Origin: SFHK01 sp964554795
GTDB taxonomy: Bacteria; Bacillota; Clostridia; Christensenellales; Aristaeellaceae
Direction: 5' to 3'
DNA: 64,000 nt
Assembly (NCBI GenBank): GCA_964554795.1
Contig: CAZKQB010000008.1
Span: forward strand, 1-64,000
How positions within the stretch are numbered: position 1 is the stretch's first letter; every line of letters begins with the position of its first letter. A program made the position numbers and the translations under genes. The notes beneath the pieces are model-generated. The model was given only the letters and a program-made list of their open reading frames with translations, made no database searches and was not told where the DNA came from. Of this stretch, positions 34,839 through 43,204 are shown piece by piece.

Positions 34839-37027
34839 CGCACGCCTCCCATAGCCATAAGCCGTTCAGCCAGCGCACTGTACCGCCGCGCAATATGATT
34901 GTTGTTTACCATAGCTCGCACACAGTCCTCGCGCCCCGTGATTACCACTAGCTTTTTCGCGCGCGTGACCGCCGTATATAGCAGATTGCGCGTCATCAGC
35001 ATCGGCGGGCCGCTGACCAGCGGCAGCACGACCGCATCAAATTCGCTTCCCTGACTCTTATGCACCGACATACAATAGGCCAGCTCCAGCTCCTCCAGTA
35101 CATCCTCGAAATACTCCGCGCTGCGGCCGTCATCGAAGCGCACGGTGAGCGTTTTATCCTCCCGGTTTACATCGGTAATAAAGCCGATATCCCCGTTGAA
35201 TACGCCCTTCCCTTCCTCGTCACCGCGCAGCCAACCGAGCTCGTAATCGTTTTTTACCTGCATCACCTTGTCCCCAAGGCGGAAAACCGTCTCTCCACGC
35301 GTCAGCTGCGGCTGTCCTTCAGGCGGATTCAACGTTTCCTGTAGCCGTCGATTCAGCTCATATACACCCGCTGCTCCCTTTTTCATCGGCGTCATCACCT
35401 GTATGCCTCGCAGCACATCCAGCCCAAAATAGCCTGGCAAACGCGTTTTCACAAGATTCAGCGTACTCTGCGCAGCCTGTTCCGCCGTCTGCACGCGCTC
35501 AAGAAAGAAATCCGTTCCCTTGCGGTTGACAATGGGCATTTCCCCGTGATTGATTCTATGCGCATTCACGACGATCGCGCTGGCCTCTGCCTGCCGGAAC
35601 ACCTCCGTCAAACGTACTACAGGCAGAACGCCGCTGTCGATCAGATCACCCAGTACGTTACCTGCTCCCACCGACGGTAGCTGATCCTTGTCGCCCACCA
35701 ACACCAGACGTGTTCCGGCACGGACGGCGCGCAAAAGCGCGCGCATCAAAAAGATATCCACCATGGACATCTCGTCAACGATGATCGTCTTCGCGTCGAG
35801 CGGATCCTCCTCGCATTTCTTAAATTTTTCCTCGTCGCCGCTGTATTCCAGCAGCCTGTGAATCGTAAGCGCCTCCGCGCCGGTCGTTTCCGACATACGC
35901 TTGGCGGCCCGGCCGGTAGGCGCGCACAGCTCGATTTTCCCCTTCGGCGCCGTCAGATGCAGAAGACAGTTGATTAGCGTTGTCTTGCCGGTGCCAGGTC
36001 CGCCGGTAATCACCGTCACGCGGCGCGACGCAGCAATCCGGATGGCATCCTTCTGACGGTCGCTCAGCCGCATGTCCCTCTTGTGCTCAAACTCGGAAAT
36101 TGCACCGTCTGAAATTTCCTCCTCGGCGTCGTCTCCACTCCCCTGCAGGCGCAGAAGACGCGCCGCCACATCCGATTCCGCCTCATACAATCCGCGCAGA
36201 TACACGGCGTCGATGCTGCCTGCACTCTCGCAGATCACATCGCCCTTCAGCGTCTGAATCGCCAGTGCACGCTCAATCAGCGCCGTCTCTACGTTTAGAA
36301 GACTTCCCGCATCCCGAATCAGCACCTCCCGGGGCAGATACATATGTCCGCCGACGTTCACCGCTTCATCCAGGACGTATTTCAGGCCGCACTGCAGCCG
36401 CTGGTCGTCATTCAAGCGCACGCCCATAGACAGTGCGATTCTGTCCACCGTCTGAAAGCCCACACCGCTGATTTCCTCCGCAAGCCGATAGGGATTCGCG
36501 CGCACGATCTCGGCGGTGTTTGTACCGTAGCGTTTGAACACGCGCATAGCAATTGCAGGCGTGAAGCCCAGCCCGGTGAGATACACCATAGCCTTGCGGC
36601 TCGATCGCTGCTCAGCGAATGATTCCGAAATCTGCTGCGCACGCTTTTCGCCAATGCCCTCGATCTCCATCAGCCGCCACGGCTCGTTCTCCATCACATC
36701 CAGCGTACGCACGCCGAATTCCTTCACAAGCAGCTTGGCCGTCGCAGGACCTACGCCCTTCACTACGCCAGAGGCCAGATAACGCTCCACCGCGCTCTTT
36801 GTGGCTGGGTCGATGCACTCGTAGCCGCTACACTTGAGCTGTTTTCCATAATCGCGATGCTCCGTCCATTCGCCTTCAAAGCGCGCGCATTCGCCGGCCT
36901 CCAGAAAAGGCATAACGCCTACAACCGTAAATGCCTTCCCCTTTTCCGGCTTTACGGTCAGGACTGTCCAGCCGTTCTCCTCATTGCGGAACACGACCTC
37001 GTCGACCAGTCCATCAAGTATCGGCAT
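34835..37027 (-). CDS. recD2: RecD2-type ATP-dependent DNA helicase
   Basis: 730 residues. The N-terminal OB-like and helix-hairpin-helix region (GVVKGVGPATAKLLV, EIEGIGEKRAQQI) is typical of RecD2. The superfamily 1 core shows Walker A GGPGTGKTT (about residue 342), DEMSMVD, QLPSVGAGN and the late motifs KVMQVKNDYE and SVHKSQGSEFD. It is a 5'-3' helicase outside RecBCD. GGAGGG lies before the start, and the start overlaps the preceding sigma-like gene by 14 bases. Confidence 0.96.
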   Translation of the reverse strand: MPILDGLVDEVVFRNEENGWTVLTVKPEKGKAFTVVGVMPFLEAGECARFEGEWTEHRDYGKQLKCSGYECIDPATKSAVERYLASGVVKGVGPATAKLLVKEFGVRTLDVMENEPWRLMEIEGIGEKRAQQISESFAEQRSSRKAMVYLTGLGFTPAIAMRVFKRYGTNTAEIVRANPYRLAEEISGVGFQTVDRIALSMGVRLNDDQRLQCGLKYVLDEAVNVGGHMYLPREVLIRDAGSLLNVETALIERALAIQTLKGDVICESAGSIDAVYLRGLYEAESDVAARLLRLQGSGDDAEEEISDGAISEFEHKRDMRLSDRQKDAIRIAASRRVTVITGGPGTGKTTLINCLLHLTAPKGKIELCAPTGRAAKRMSETTGAEALTIHRLLEYSGDEEKFKKCEEDPLDAKTIIVDEMSMVDIFLMRALLRAVRAGTRLVLVGDKDQLPSVGAGNVLGDLIDSGVLPVVRLTEVFRQAEASAIVVNAHRINHGEMPIVNRKGTDFFLERVQTAEQAAQSTLNLVKTRLPGYFGLDVLRGIQVMTPMKKGAAGVYELNRRLQETLNPPEGQPQLTRGETVFRLGDKVMQVKNDYELGWLRGDEEGKGVFNGDIGFITDVNREDKTLTVRFDDGRSAEYFEDVLEELELAYCMSVHKSQGSEFDAVVLPLVSGPPMLMTRNLLYTAVTRAKKLVVITGREDCVRAMVNNNHIARRYSALAERLMAMGGVR

Positions 37028-37754
37028 TGTATCCCTCCGTTACCGGTTCCGCCGTTTGTATCGTTTCAAGCCTTTGCTCCTGCTGATAGGTCTGCCGATA
37101 ATAGTCCAGCAGAATCGTGCTCGCCCAGATCATTGCGCCCAGCACCAGAAGCAGAACCAACGCCACCAGATTACTGACCGCGCCTCGCACCCGATGCTGC
37201 GCGGGCGCTGAACGTCCGCCTGCCTTCAGACGGTTCTCCACCGCGCGCAGAATGGTGCCGTAGTCCGGAGCAATCGGAGAAGACGCAATTTCCCGTCGGC
37301 AAATGGCCGCAATCCGTTTCTCGGCTTCGCTGCCTGCCCGGCGCAAGGCAATTTTTCGCGTAGCCTCCAGCGTTCGGCGCACATACGCTGCGCCTTTGTT
37401 CATCACCAGTGCAATTTCCCGGCAGCTCATACTCAGACCATACCGTAGCATCACTGCACGGCGCATATCGTCCGCTTCCAGCACCAGCCAGTCATACAGC
37501 TCGTCCGTTTCGTCAATTTCGCCGGACAGGCAGGAGAAAAAAGATTCGCTGCGCGCCTCCTCCAGCTCTGCCAGAGCGTGGCGCTTTACCCGCTCCCGAT
37601 CGTCCCCGCGGCCGTCAATCATCGCGCTCACAAGCGCCCTCTCGGCCGCTCGCTCATTGCCGGTAATCGCGTATGCCGCGTAATACATGCTTCGATAAGA
37701 GTCGCGGTATCGCTGCGCAATCTCCTTCATGGAAATCGTTTCCTTTTCATTCAT
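37014..37754 (-). CDS. Sigma-factor-like protein with a C-terminal membrane helix
   Basis: 246 residues from 37754 (MNEKETI), with GGAGG 10 bases upstream. Residues about 10-45 look like a degenerate sigma region 2. Residues 95-140 (AVMLRYGLSMSCREIALVMNK...VRRTLEATRK) look like sigma-70 region 4 with its helix-turn-helix. Residues 193-216 form one strong membrane helix, leaving a short outside tail. Similar membrane-tethered sigma-like proteins occur in Firmicutes. Whether it binds RNA polymerase is unknown. It overlaps the preceding gene by 4 bases and recD2 by 14. Confidence 0.72.
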   Translation of the reverse strand: MNEKETISMKEIAQRYRDSYRSMYYAAYAITGNERAAERALVSAMIDGRGDDRERVKRHALAELEEARSESFFSCLSGEIDETDELYDWLVLEADDMRRAVMLRYGLSMSCREIALVMNKGAAYVRRTLEATRKIALRRAGSEAEKRIAAICRREIASSPIAPDYGTILRAVENRLKAGGRSAPAQHRVRGAVSNLVALVLLLVLGAMIWASTILLDYYRQTYQQEQRLETIQTAEPVTEGYNADT

Positions 37755-38110
37755 CGTTTTCCGCGCCTCCTTCCGTTCCTTCGTTTCTGGAGCACGTCGC
37801 CCGTTGCCGCGCCGACCAGCGAAAAAAAAGCCGTCAGCAACACGGGCCCGGCTTCCGGAGCATAGCCCATCGATGCCAGAAAGCCCGCTGCAGTCGCCGC
37901 CAGCGGCGGCAGAGTCCAACCGAGATACGGGTTAACGCCTCCGCTTGCAACCCGGTACGCCGTATACGAGCTCGCCAGTGGCAATAGACCATACGCTACC
38001 GCCACATGCAATCCACGCAGCGGTCGGGCAAGCTCCACACCGAGCGCAAAAATGAATATCATCGCTCCCTGCGCCGCAAGCCGCAGTGCCACGCGTTTCC
38101 GGTTTTTCAT
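37751..38110 (-). CDS. Small membrane protein of unknown function
   Basis: 119 residues with about four hydrophobic segments (12-28, 34-54, 62-80, 87-105) and a strongly basic C-terminus (QKRRNGRRRGKR). First gene of the operon with the sigma-like protein, recD2 and comFC. GGAGG lies five bases before the start. No family recognised; the coupling to the sigma-like protein suggests it modulates it (inference). Confidence 0.75.
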   Translation of the reverse strand: MKNRKRVALRLAAQGAMIFIFALGVELARPLRGLHVAVAYGLLPLASSYTAYRVASGGVNPYLGWTLPPLAATAAGFLASMGYAPEAGPVLLTAFFSLVGAATGDVLQKRRNGRRRGKR

Positions 38111-38143
38111 GCTTCCTCCGCATATTTCCGTTTGCTACTTCAC

Positions 38144-38173
38144 ATTATAACATGGATTCCCGCCTTGTAGCAA
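38144..38173 (-). promoter_or_regulatory. Promoter of the membrane protein-sigma-like-recD2-comFC operon
   Basis: TTGCTA, 18 bases and TATAAT preceded by TG-T (extended -10) on the minus strand; 34 bases before the first start. Confidence 0.7.
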
Positions 38174-38289
38174 GTACACTCGCGCATGATTTGCTTCTGA
38201 GAGAAGCATTATGTGCTTATGGTCTATTCAAGATTTCGCGTTACACGTGTATAATTACAGTATCTTAATAGGGAGATGCAGGTGAAATC

Positions 38290-38589
38290 ATGAATTATTT
38301 GGGGTTAGGCAAGCGAATTCGTATGCAGCGCCGTTCCCTGCACATGACGCAGGAACAGCTGGCAGAACAGTGCGGCATCTCAGTTTCCTTTCTCGGCCAC
38401 ATTGAGCGCGGCACGCGCAAGGCCAGTCTTGAAACGTTGGTTGCCCTTTCCAACGTTCTGCATGTTTCCCCCTCAATGCTGCTTCAGGATTCACTAATTG
38501 TTCCGGACGCTCCGTTATATCCGAGTCTGCGTCAGCGCGAGCTAATCAACGAGATTTCTCGCGTGATTCTCGAAAACTACGACAAATAG
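38290..38589 (+). CDS. XRE-family helix-turn-helix regulator
   Basis: 99 residues. A Cro/C1-type domain covers residues 1-65 (IRMQRRSLHMTQEQLAEQCGISVSFLGHIERG...SLETLVALSNVLHV), followed by a short tail. Such one-domain proteins often act as dimeric repressors. A TATAAT (38250-38255) lies upstream in a locally AT-rich stretch. Target unknown; the divergent recD2 operon or the downstream PAP2 gene are candidates. Confidence 0.9.
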   Translation: MNYLGLGKRIRMQRRSLHMTQEQLAEQCGISVSFLGHIERGTRKASLETLVALSNVLHVSPSMLLQDSLIVPDAPLYPSLRQRELINEISRVILENYDK

Positions 38590-38598
38590 GATTCTGCG

Positions 38599-38628
38599 TT
38601 GACAGTAGCCACCCTTCGGGATTATAAT
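38599..38628 (+). promoter_or_regulatory. Promoter of the PAP2-larC2-nucleotidyltransferase operon
   Basis: A perfect TTGACA and a perfect TATAAT with an 18-base spacer, 30 bases before the start codon. Confidence 0.88.
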
Positions 38629-38657
38629 GGAGCCATCCTAAATCCCGGAGGTTTTTT

Positions 38658-39368
38658 ATGTCTTCTCTCAGAAACCGCCGCCGGAAGCTGACCGCCGACA
38701 TCTGCATCGGGTTGTTTCTTCTGCTGATTCTGCTTCTGAAAACGGTGGACGTGCGTCCCATCGGCCCCATGTCCTCCTCCATCGGCCTTGCCGTGCTGAA
38801 CGGCGCAGTTAAAGACTGCATTGGTTACCACGAGGGGCTCGAAAAGGTTTCCGACCTACTGGGAAAGCTTGCGCTGCTTATTGCTGCGGGCTTTGCCTGT
38901 CTGGGGCTTTATCAGCTCGTCACGCGCAAAAGCCTTAAAAAAGTGGACGCAGACCTGTTCGTGCTGGCCGGGCTGTACGCATCGCTGCTGCTGGTATACA
39001 TCTTCTTCGAGAAATGCGTAATCAATTACCGGCCGTTCATTCTTGACGATGCCACAGGACTGGAACCCTCGTTTCCTTCGTCGCACACGATGCTTTCTGT
39101 GGTCATCTTCCTGTCTGCCGCCTATGAGGCGCGCCGCCGCCTGAAGGACGTAACCCTTCAGAAACCCGTGCGCATCGCACTGGGCGCGCTGTGCGCGGTC
39201 ACCGTGGTGTGCCGCCTGTTCTCCGGCGTACACTGGCTAACGGATATTCTGGGCGGTCTGCTCGTCTCGGGAACGCTTCTAAGCCTGTATCGTCTGGCTG
39301 TCTCCCGCTTCGCTCGGAAAAAGCACGCGAAAAAGTCGCCTGCAAAACGCGTGGAGGTGCATAAGTGA
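38658..39368 (+). CDS. PAP2-family membrane phosphatase
   Basis: 236 residues with about six membrane segments. The three acid-phosphatase motifs are EKCVINYRP (KxxxxxxRP-like, with KC), PSSHT (PSGH variant) and CRLFSGVHWLTD (SRxxxxxHxxxD variant, with Cys for Ser). It probably dephosphorylates lipid phosphates such as undecaprenyl diphosphate or phosphatidylglycerolphosphate at the membrane. The C-terminus is basic. GGAGG lies upstream; the stop overlaps the next start (GTGA). Confidence 0.88.
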   Translation: MSSLRNRRRKLTADICIGLFLLLILLLKTVDVRPIGPMSSSIGLAVLNGAVKDCIGYHEGLEKVSDLLGKLALLIAAGFACLGLYQLVTRKSLKKVDADLFVLAGLYASLLLVYIFFEKCVINYRPFILDDATGLEPSFPSSHTMLSVVIFLSAAYEARRRLKDVTLQKPVRIALGALCAVTVVCRLFSGVHWLTDILGGLLVSGTLLSLYRLAVSRFARKKHAKKSPAKRVEVHK

Positions 39369-39817
39369 ACGGAAGGCTGGCAGAGATGCACTGCACAATC
39401 GACGACATGACGCCGGAGGCGCTGGGCTATGCCGCACAGGTGCTGCTTGAAGGCGGCGCGCTGGACGTATACACCATGCCGGTTTACATGAAGAAGAACC
39501 GTCCCGGCATCCTGCTGACATGCGTATGCCGCGAGGCAGATGCAGAGAAATTCGCCGCGCTTCTTTTGAAGCACACGACCACACTGGGCGTGCGCAAGAC
39601 GGTCTGCGAAACCTTCGCCCTCAACCGCCACGTCGAAACCGTCTCCACCCCCTACGGCCCGCTGCGCGTGAAGTACGCCGAGGGCTATGGCGTTACGCGT
39701 GCAAAGGCAGAATATGAGGATGTCGTTCGAATGGCCCGCGAAACCGGCCGTAGCCTGACTGATATGACGAACGAGTTATTTCCGTATATGCACGGCGCAG
39801 AAGAAAAAGCCCCATGA
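39365..39817 (+). CDS. Stand-alone LarC2-like domain (nickel-pincer cofactor LarC C-terminal part)
   Basis: GTG start at 39365 overlapping the PAP2 stop, with GGAGG eight bases upstream. The 150 residues match the LarC C-terminal half: IDDMTPEALG, EGGALDVYTMPVYMKKNRPG, TTTLGVRKT and VTRAKAEYEDVVRMA. LarC inserts nickel into the pincer cofactor of LarA-type racemases with CTP. No LarC1 half, LarA, LarB or LarE is encoded here, so this is an orphan C-terminal domain. Its role alone is unknown. Confidence 0.85.
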   Translation: MNGRLAEMHCTIDDMTPEALGYAAQVLLEGGALDVYTMPVYMKKNRPGILLTCVCREADAEKFAALLLKHTTTLGVRKTVCETFALNRHVETVSTPYGPLRVKYAEGYGVTRAKAEYEDVVRMARETGRSLTDMTNELFPYMHGAEEKAP

Positions 39818-40572
39818 AATTCCAGTCCCTGCTGGATGAATTCGTATGCAGCGCCCGCCAATGCTTCGGAGAAACGCTGACGGGCGTGTATCTTCATGGC
39901 TCACTTGCGTTGAACTGCTTCAACCCTGAAAAGAGCGATATCGACCTGATTCTTATCACTGAGTCTGCGCCGTCCGACGCGCAGAAGCGCACCTTCATGA
40001 ATCGCGCCGTGTTTCTAAACGAGCGTGCGCCCGCCAAGGGACTGGAATTCAGCGTCGTCGAGCGCCGATATGCAAACCCCTTCATCTACCCCACGCCCTT
40101 CGAACTGCACTTTTCTCCGATGCACCTGCGCCGGTACCGAGAGGATCCCGAGGGCTACATCCGCGATATGAAGGGAACCGACGTCGATCTGGCAGCGCAT
40201 TTCACCGTGATCGTCCATGCAGGGATCGCGCTGTACGGCGCACCGACGGCGGACGTGTTCGGCCCCGTGCCTCGCGCTGCCTACCTGGACAGCATTCTTT
40301 CGGACGTGGAAAACGCCGCCGCAGACATCCTCGCCGACCCAATCTACTACACACTAAACCTGTGCCGCGTGCTGGCGTTCATCCGCGACGGCCTGTGTCT
40401 ATCCAAGGCGGACGGAGGAAAATGGGCGCTGGAGCACGCTCCAGAAAAATGGCATTCGCTCATTTCCGAAGCGCTGGCATGCTATGCGACCAATCAGACA
40501 ATGCATACTTCCACCAAAGTCCTTACCCACTTTGCCGAAGTCATGCTGCGCTTCATCCGCGAGGCTATATAG
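39814..40572 (+). CDS. AadA-like nucleotidyltransferase (DUF4111 type)
   Basis: 252 residues. The N-terminal nucleotidyltransferase signature is HGSLALNCFNPEKSDIDLI (GS...DxD). The C-terminal helical domain reads YYTLNLCRVLAFIRDGLCLSKADGGKWALEHAP, as in streptomycin/spectinomycin 3''-adenylyltransferases. The context (after PAP2 and larC2, ATGA overlap) and the base composition are chromosomal. Weak or no resistance is likely; native substrate unknown. Confidence 0.8.
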   Translation: MKFQSLLDEFVCSARQCFGETLTGVYLHGSLALNCFNPEKSDIDLILITESAPSDAQKRTFMNRAVFLNERAPAKGLEFSVVERRYANPFIYPTPFELHFSPMHLRRYREDPEGYIRDMKGTDVDLAAHFTVIVHAGIALYGAPTADVFGPVPRAAYLDSILSDVENAAADILADPIYYTLNLCRVLAFIRDGLCLSKADGGKWALEHAPEKWHSLISEALACYATNQTMHTSTKVLTHFAEVMLRFIREAI

Positions 40573-40593
40573 CATCAAAGGTCCGCCGTGTGC

Positions 40594-41571
40594 TCAGCCC
40601 TCTGCGCTCTGCTGAATTCCAAGCGCCGTGCGTGTAGAATCGAACAGCATTTCCTGCGGGAAGACGGTGCTTTCCCCCCGAATCTGCCTGATCAGTTCGG
40701 TCAGGCAGTTTTCCTTTACCTCCGGTGCAGTGAGCAGTCGAATTTCATTCCTTCCCGCCTGCGCATACAAAAGCTTCTCCGCGCCCAGCGCGCATTCGAT
40801 CATTCCCTTTTCGCCCCAGAAGCTGAACCGCCAGTAGCTCGGCAGGCGGAACGCCGCCTGATCAGGCGCGGAATAGCTCACATCCGCAATCAATCCCGCG
40901 CCGTTCTCATATACGCCCATCAGCTGCGCACAGTCCAGGAATGACGGCGCCTCGCGCGCAAACGCGTTATACTGCCGGGCGCACAGCGTGCGCGCATACG
41001 AAAGCCCCGTAATCATTGAAACGGCATCCAGGCCGTGAATCGCCAGATCGTTGAACGTGCCGCCATGCAGTCGCTTATCAAAATACCACGATGGACGCAC
41101 GCCATAGTTCAGCGGATGCTGTCCCGTAAAATTGACGGCATGAATTTCCCCAAGCTCGCCCGAGTGCACCAGATTGCGTGCAAGACGCAAGGCCGGATCA
41201 AAACGCAGGTCGAGCATGCAGCCGACCGCAAGCTTCCTTTCCTTTGCCAGCCGCTCGATTTCCTCCAGCTCCTCCATGCGCGTGCACAACGGCTTGTCAC
41301 TCAGCACGTGCTTGCCTGCCTTCAGCGCCCGAATCGCCTCCTGTCCCCGTGCACCGTAGGCATCGCCGATGGCGACGATATCCACCTTTTCATCGCTCAG
41401 AAGCTCGTCCAGCACCGAATAAAACGGAACGCGCAGCCAGGCTTGCGCTGCGTCCCGGTATCCTTTTTCGTCATCCCATGCGCCCAGAACCCGCACGTCC
41501 GGATTCTCTGCGCACAGCGCATACAGCGTCCTGATATGGGCATGCTTCAGCCCGCAAAACGCAAGATTCAT
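40594..41571 (-). CDS. Gfo/Idh/MocA-family oxidoreductase
   Basis: Start at 41571 (MNLAFCGLKHAH) with GGAGG. The 325 residues hold an N-terminal Rossmann fold, DIVAIGDAYGARGQEAIRAL and the catalytic GKHVLSDKPLC (the family EKP motif read here as DKP). The C-terminal half carries HPLNYGVRPSWYFDKRLHGG...LAIHGLDAV. It is probably an NAD(P)-dependent dehydrogenase of a sugar or cyclitol. Monocistronic, with its own extended -10 promoter (TGCTATAAT at 41611-41619 on the minus strand). Confidence 0.9.
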   Translation of the reverse strand: MNLAFCGLKHAHIRTLYALCAENPDVRVLGAWDDEKGYRDAAQAWLRVPFYSVLDELLSDEKVDIVAIGDAYGARGQEAIRALKAGKHVLSDKPLCTRMEELEEIERLAKERKLAVGCMLDLRFDPALRLARNLVHSGELGEIHAVNFTGQHPLNYGVRPSWYFDKRLHGGTFNDLAIHGLDAVSMITGLSYARTLCARQYNAFAREAPSFLDCAQLMGVYENGAGLIADVSYSAPDQAAFRLPSYWRFSFWGEKGMIECALGAEKLLYAQAGRNEIRLLTAPEVKENCLTELIRQIRGESTVFPQEMLFDSTRTALGIQQSAEG

Positions 41572-41610
41572 GTTGCTTTCCTCCATAAACATCTTTCTGC
41601 TTCTCGCTTC

Positions 41611-41619
41611 ATTATAGCA
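41611..41619 (-). promoter_or_regulatory. Extended -10 promoter of the oxidoreductase gene
   Basis: TGCTATAAT on the minus strand; the -35 region is weak. About 40 bases before the start codon. Confidence 0.5.
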
Positions 41620-41668
41620 TAGTCTGCACCCATATAATGTAAAAAGATAGAAGAAGCTACGAAATCCG

Positions 41669-41697
41669 TTGACGGAGAGCAGACAAAAAATTATAAT
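41669..41697 (+). promoter_or_regulatory. Promoter of the malQ-glgP-hflX operon
   Basis: TTGACG, a 17-base spacer and TATAAT in an A-rich context, 38 bases before malQ. Confidence 0.85.
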
Positions 41698-41734
41698 TTA
41701 AAATGGTAGAATTCATCAGGGACGGTGGCTATCC

Positions 41735-43204
41735 ATGAGAAAAAGTGGCGTGCTTCTGCATATCTCATCGCTTCCAACGCCGGGCGGAATCGGTACGTTG
41801 GGCGCAGCTGCCTATGCGTTTGTGGACTTTCTGAAGAAGGCTGGAATGTCCGTCTGGCAGGTTCTGCCCATCGGCCCCACGGGCTATGGCGAATCTCCCT
41901 ATCAGAGCCACAGCACGCACGCGGGCAACATCGATCTGATCGATCTTAATTTTCTGGTGCGCGACGGTCTGTTAAAGGCTGAGGACGCCCAGCGCTTTCA
42001 GGCCGGCCCCTCCACTGACTTTGATACCGTAAAGCGTCTCAAGCGCGAGGCGCTGCATCTTAGCTTTGAGCAAAGCTTTAAGCGCATGGAATCGATTGTG
42101 GATACGTTTACCCAATCGCATAAGAATATCGATGACTTCGCATTTTTCATGGCACTGAAGGACTATTTCGGCGGCCGTATGTGGACGCGGTGGCCGGACG
42201 TCGCCATTCGTATGCGCGAAGAAAGCGCCATGATACACTACCGTCGCATCCTGCGCGACGAAATCAATTTCCATCGCTTCACGCAATACCTATTTTTCAC
42301 GCAGTGGTCGTCTCTGAAGACCTACGCAAACGAGAGCGGCATTCAGATTTTGGGCGACATGCCCATTTACGTGGCAGAGGATTCCGCCGACTGCTGGGCA
42401 AACCCAAGCATCTTCCAGCTCGACCGGGATCGCCGCCCGATAAAGGTGGCAGGCGTGCCGCCGGATTATTTCTCCGAGGACGGCCAGCTGTGGGGTAACC
42501 CCTTGTACGACTGGAAGGCGCTGCGCCGAACCGGCTTTGAATGGTGGATCGATCGTCTGCGCACGGCGAGCGAGCTGTATGACATGGTGCGCGTGGATCA
42601 TTTTATCGGCTTTGCCAACTACTACGCCATCCGCGCCGGCGCGACCAACGCGCGCATAGGCAAGTGGGAAAAGGCGCCTGGCCGCCGCTTCTTCTTTGTG
42701 GTGAAGCATCGTCTACCGGGCTTAAACATCATTGCCGAGGATCTGGGCGTGGTTTCAAACCGCGTGAAGCGCCTTCTGCGCTACTGCGGCTTCCCGGGCA
42801 TGAAGGTTCTGTGCTTCGGCTTCGATTCCGATGCGGCGAACCCGCATTTTCTTGGCAACATCCGCGAAAACTGTGTGGTATATACCGGTACGCACGACAA
42901 CGATACCATCCTTGGCTGGTGGGAAAAGACCTCCGAGAAGGTACGTGCCTTCGCCCTTGAAAACCTGCCCCAGTGCGACTCCATCTGCGACAGCCTGATC
43001 GAGGCGGCCTTAGGCAGCGCTGCAAACCTGTGCATTCTGCCGATGCAGGACATTCTGCACCTCGGCAGTGAAGCGCGCATGAACACGCCCGGCACTGTGG
43101 GCGGCGGCAATTGGATGTGGCGCATGCAGCCCGGCACGCTTACAGACGAGTTGGCCGCGCACCTTCGGGAAATGAACGACTTTTATGAAAGGACGCCGTC
43201 ATGA
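41735..43204 (+). CDS. malQ: 4-alpha-glucanotransferase (amylomaltase)
   Basis: 489 residues, typical of GH77. N-terminal RKSGVLLHISSLPTPGGIGTLG, VLPIGPTGYGESPYQ, then VRVDHFIGF (nucleophile Asp), INIIAEDLG-type (here NIIAEDLGVV, acid Glu) and THDNDTILGWW (third acid). It disproportionates maltodextrins, feeding glgP. The stop overlaps the glgP start by 4 bases, so the two are translated together. Confidence 0.96.
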   Translation: MRKSGVLLHISSLPTPGGIGTLGAAAYAFVDFLKKAGMSVWQVLPIGPTGYGESPYQSHSTHAGNIDLIDLNFLVRDGLLKAEDAQRFQAGPSTDFDTVKRLKREALHLSFEQSFKRMESIVDTFTQSHKNIDDFAFFMALKDYFGGRMWTRWPDVAIRMREESAMIHYRRILRDEINFHRFTQYLFFTQWSSLKTYANESGIQILGDMPIYVAEDSADCWANPSIFQLDRDRRPIKVAGVPPDYFSEDGQLWGNPLYDWKALRRTGFEWWIDRLRTASELYDMVRVDHFIGFANYYAIRAGATNARIGKWEKAPGRRFFFVVKHRLPGLNIIAEDLGVVSNRVKRLLRYCGFPGMKVLCFGFDSDAANPHFLGNIRENCVVYTGTHDNDTILGWWEKTSEKVRAFALENLPQCDSICDSLIEAALGSAANLCILPMQDILHLGSEARMNTPGTVGGGNWMWRMQPGTLTDELAAHLREMNDFYERTPS

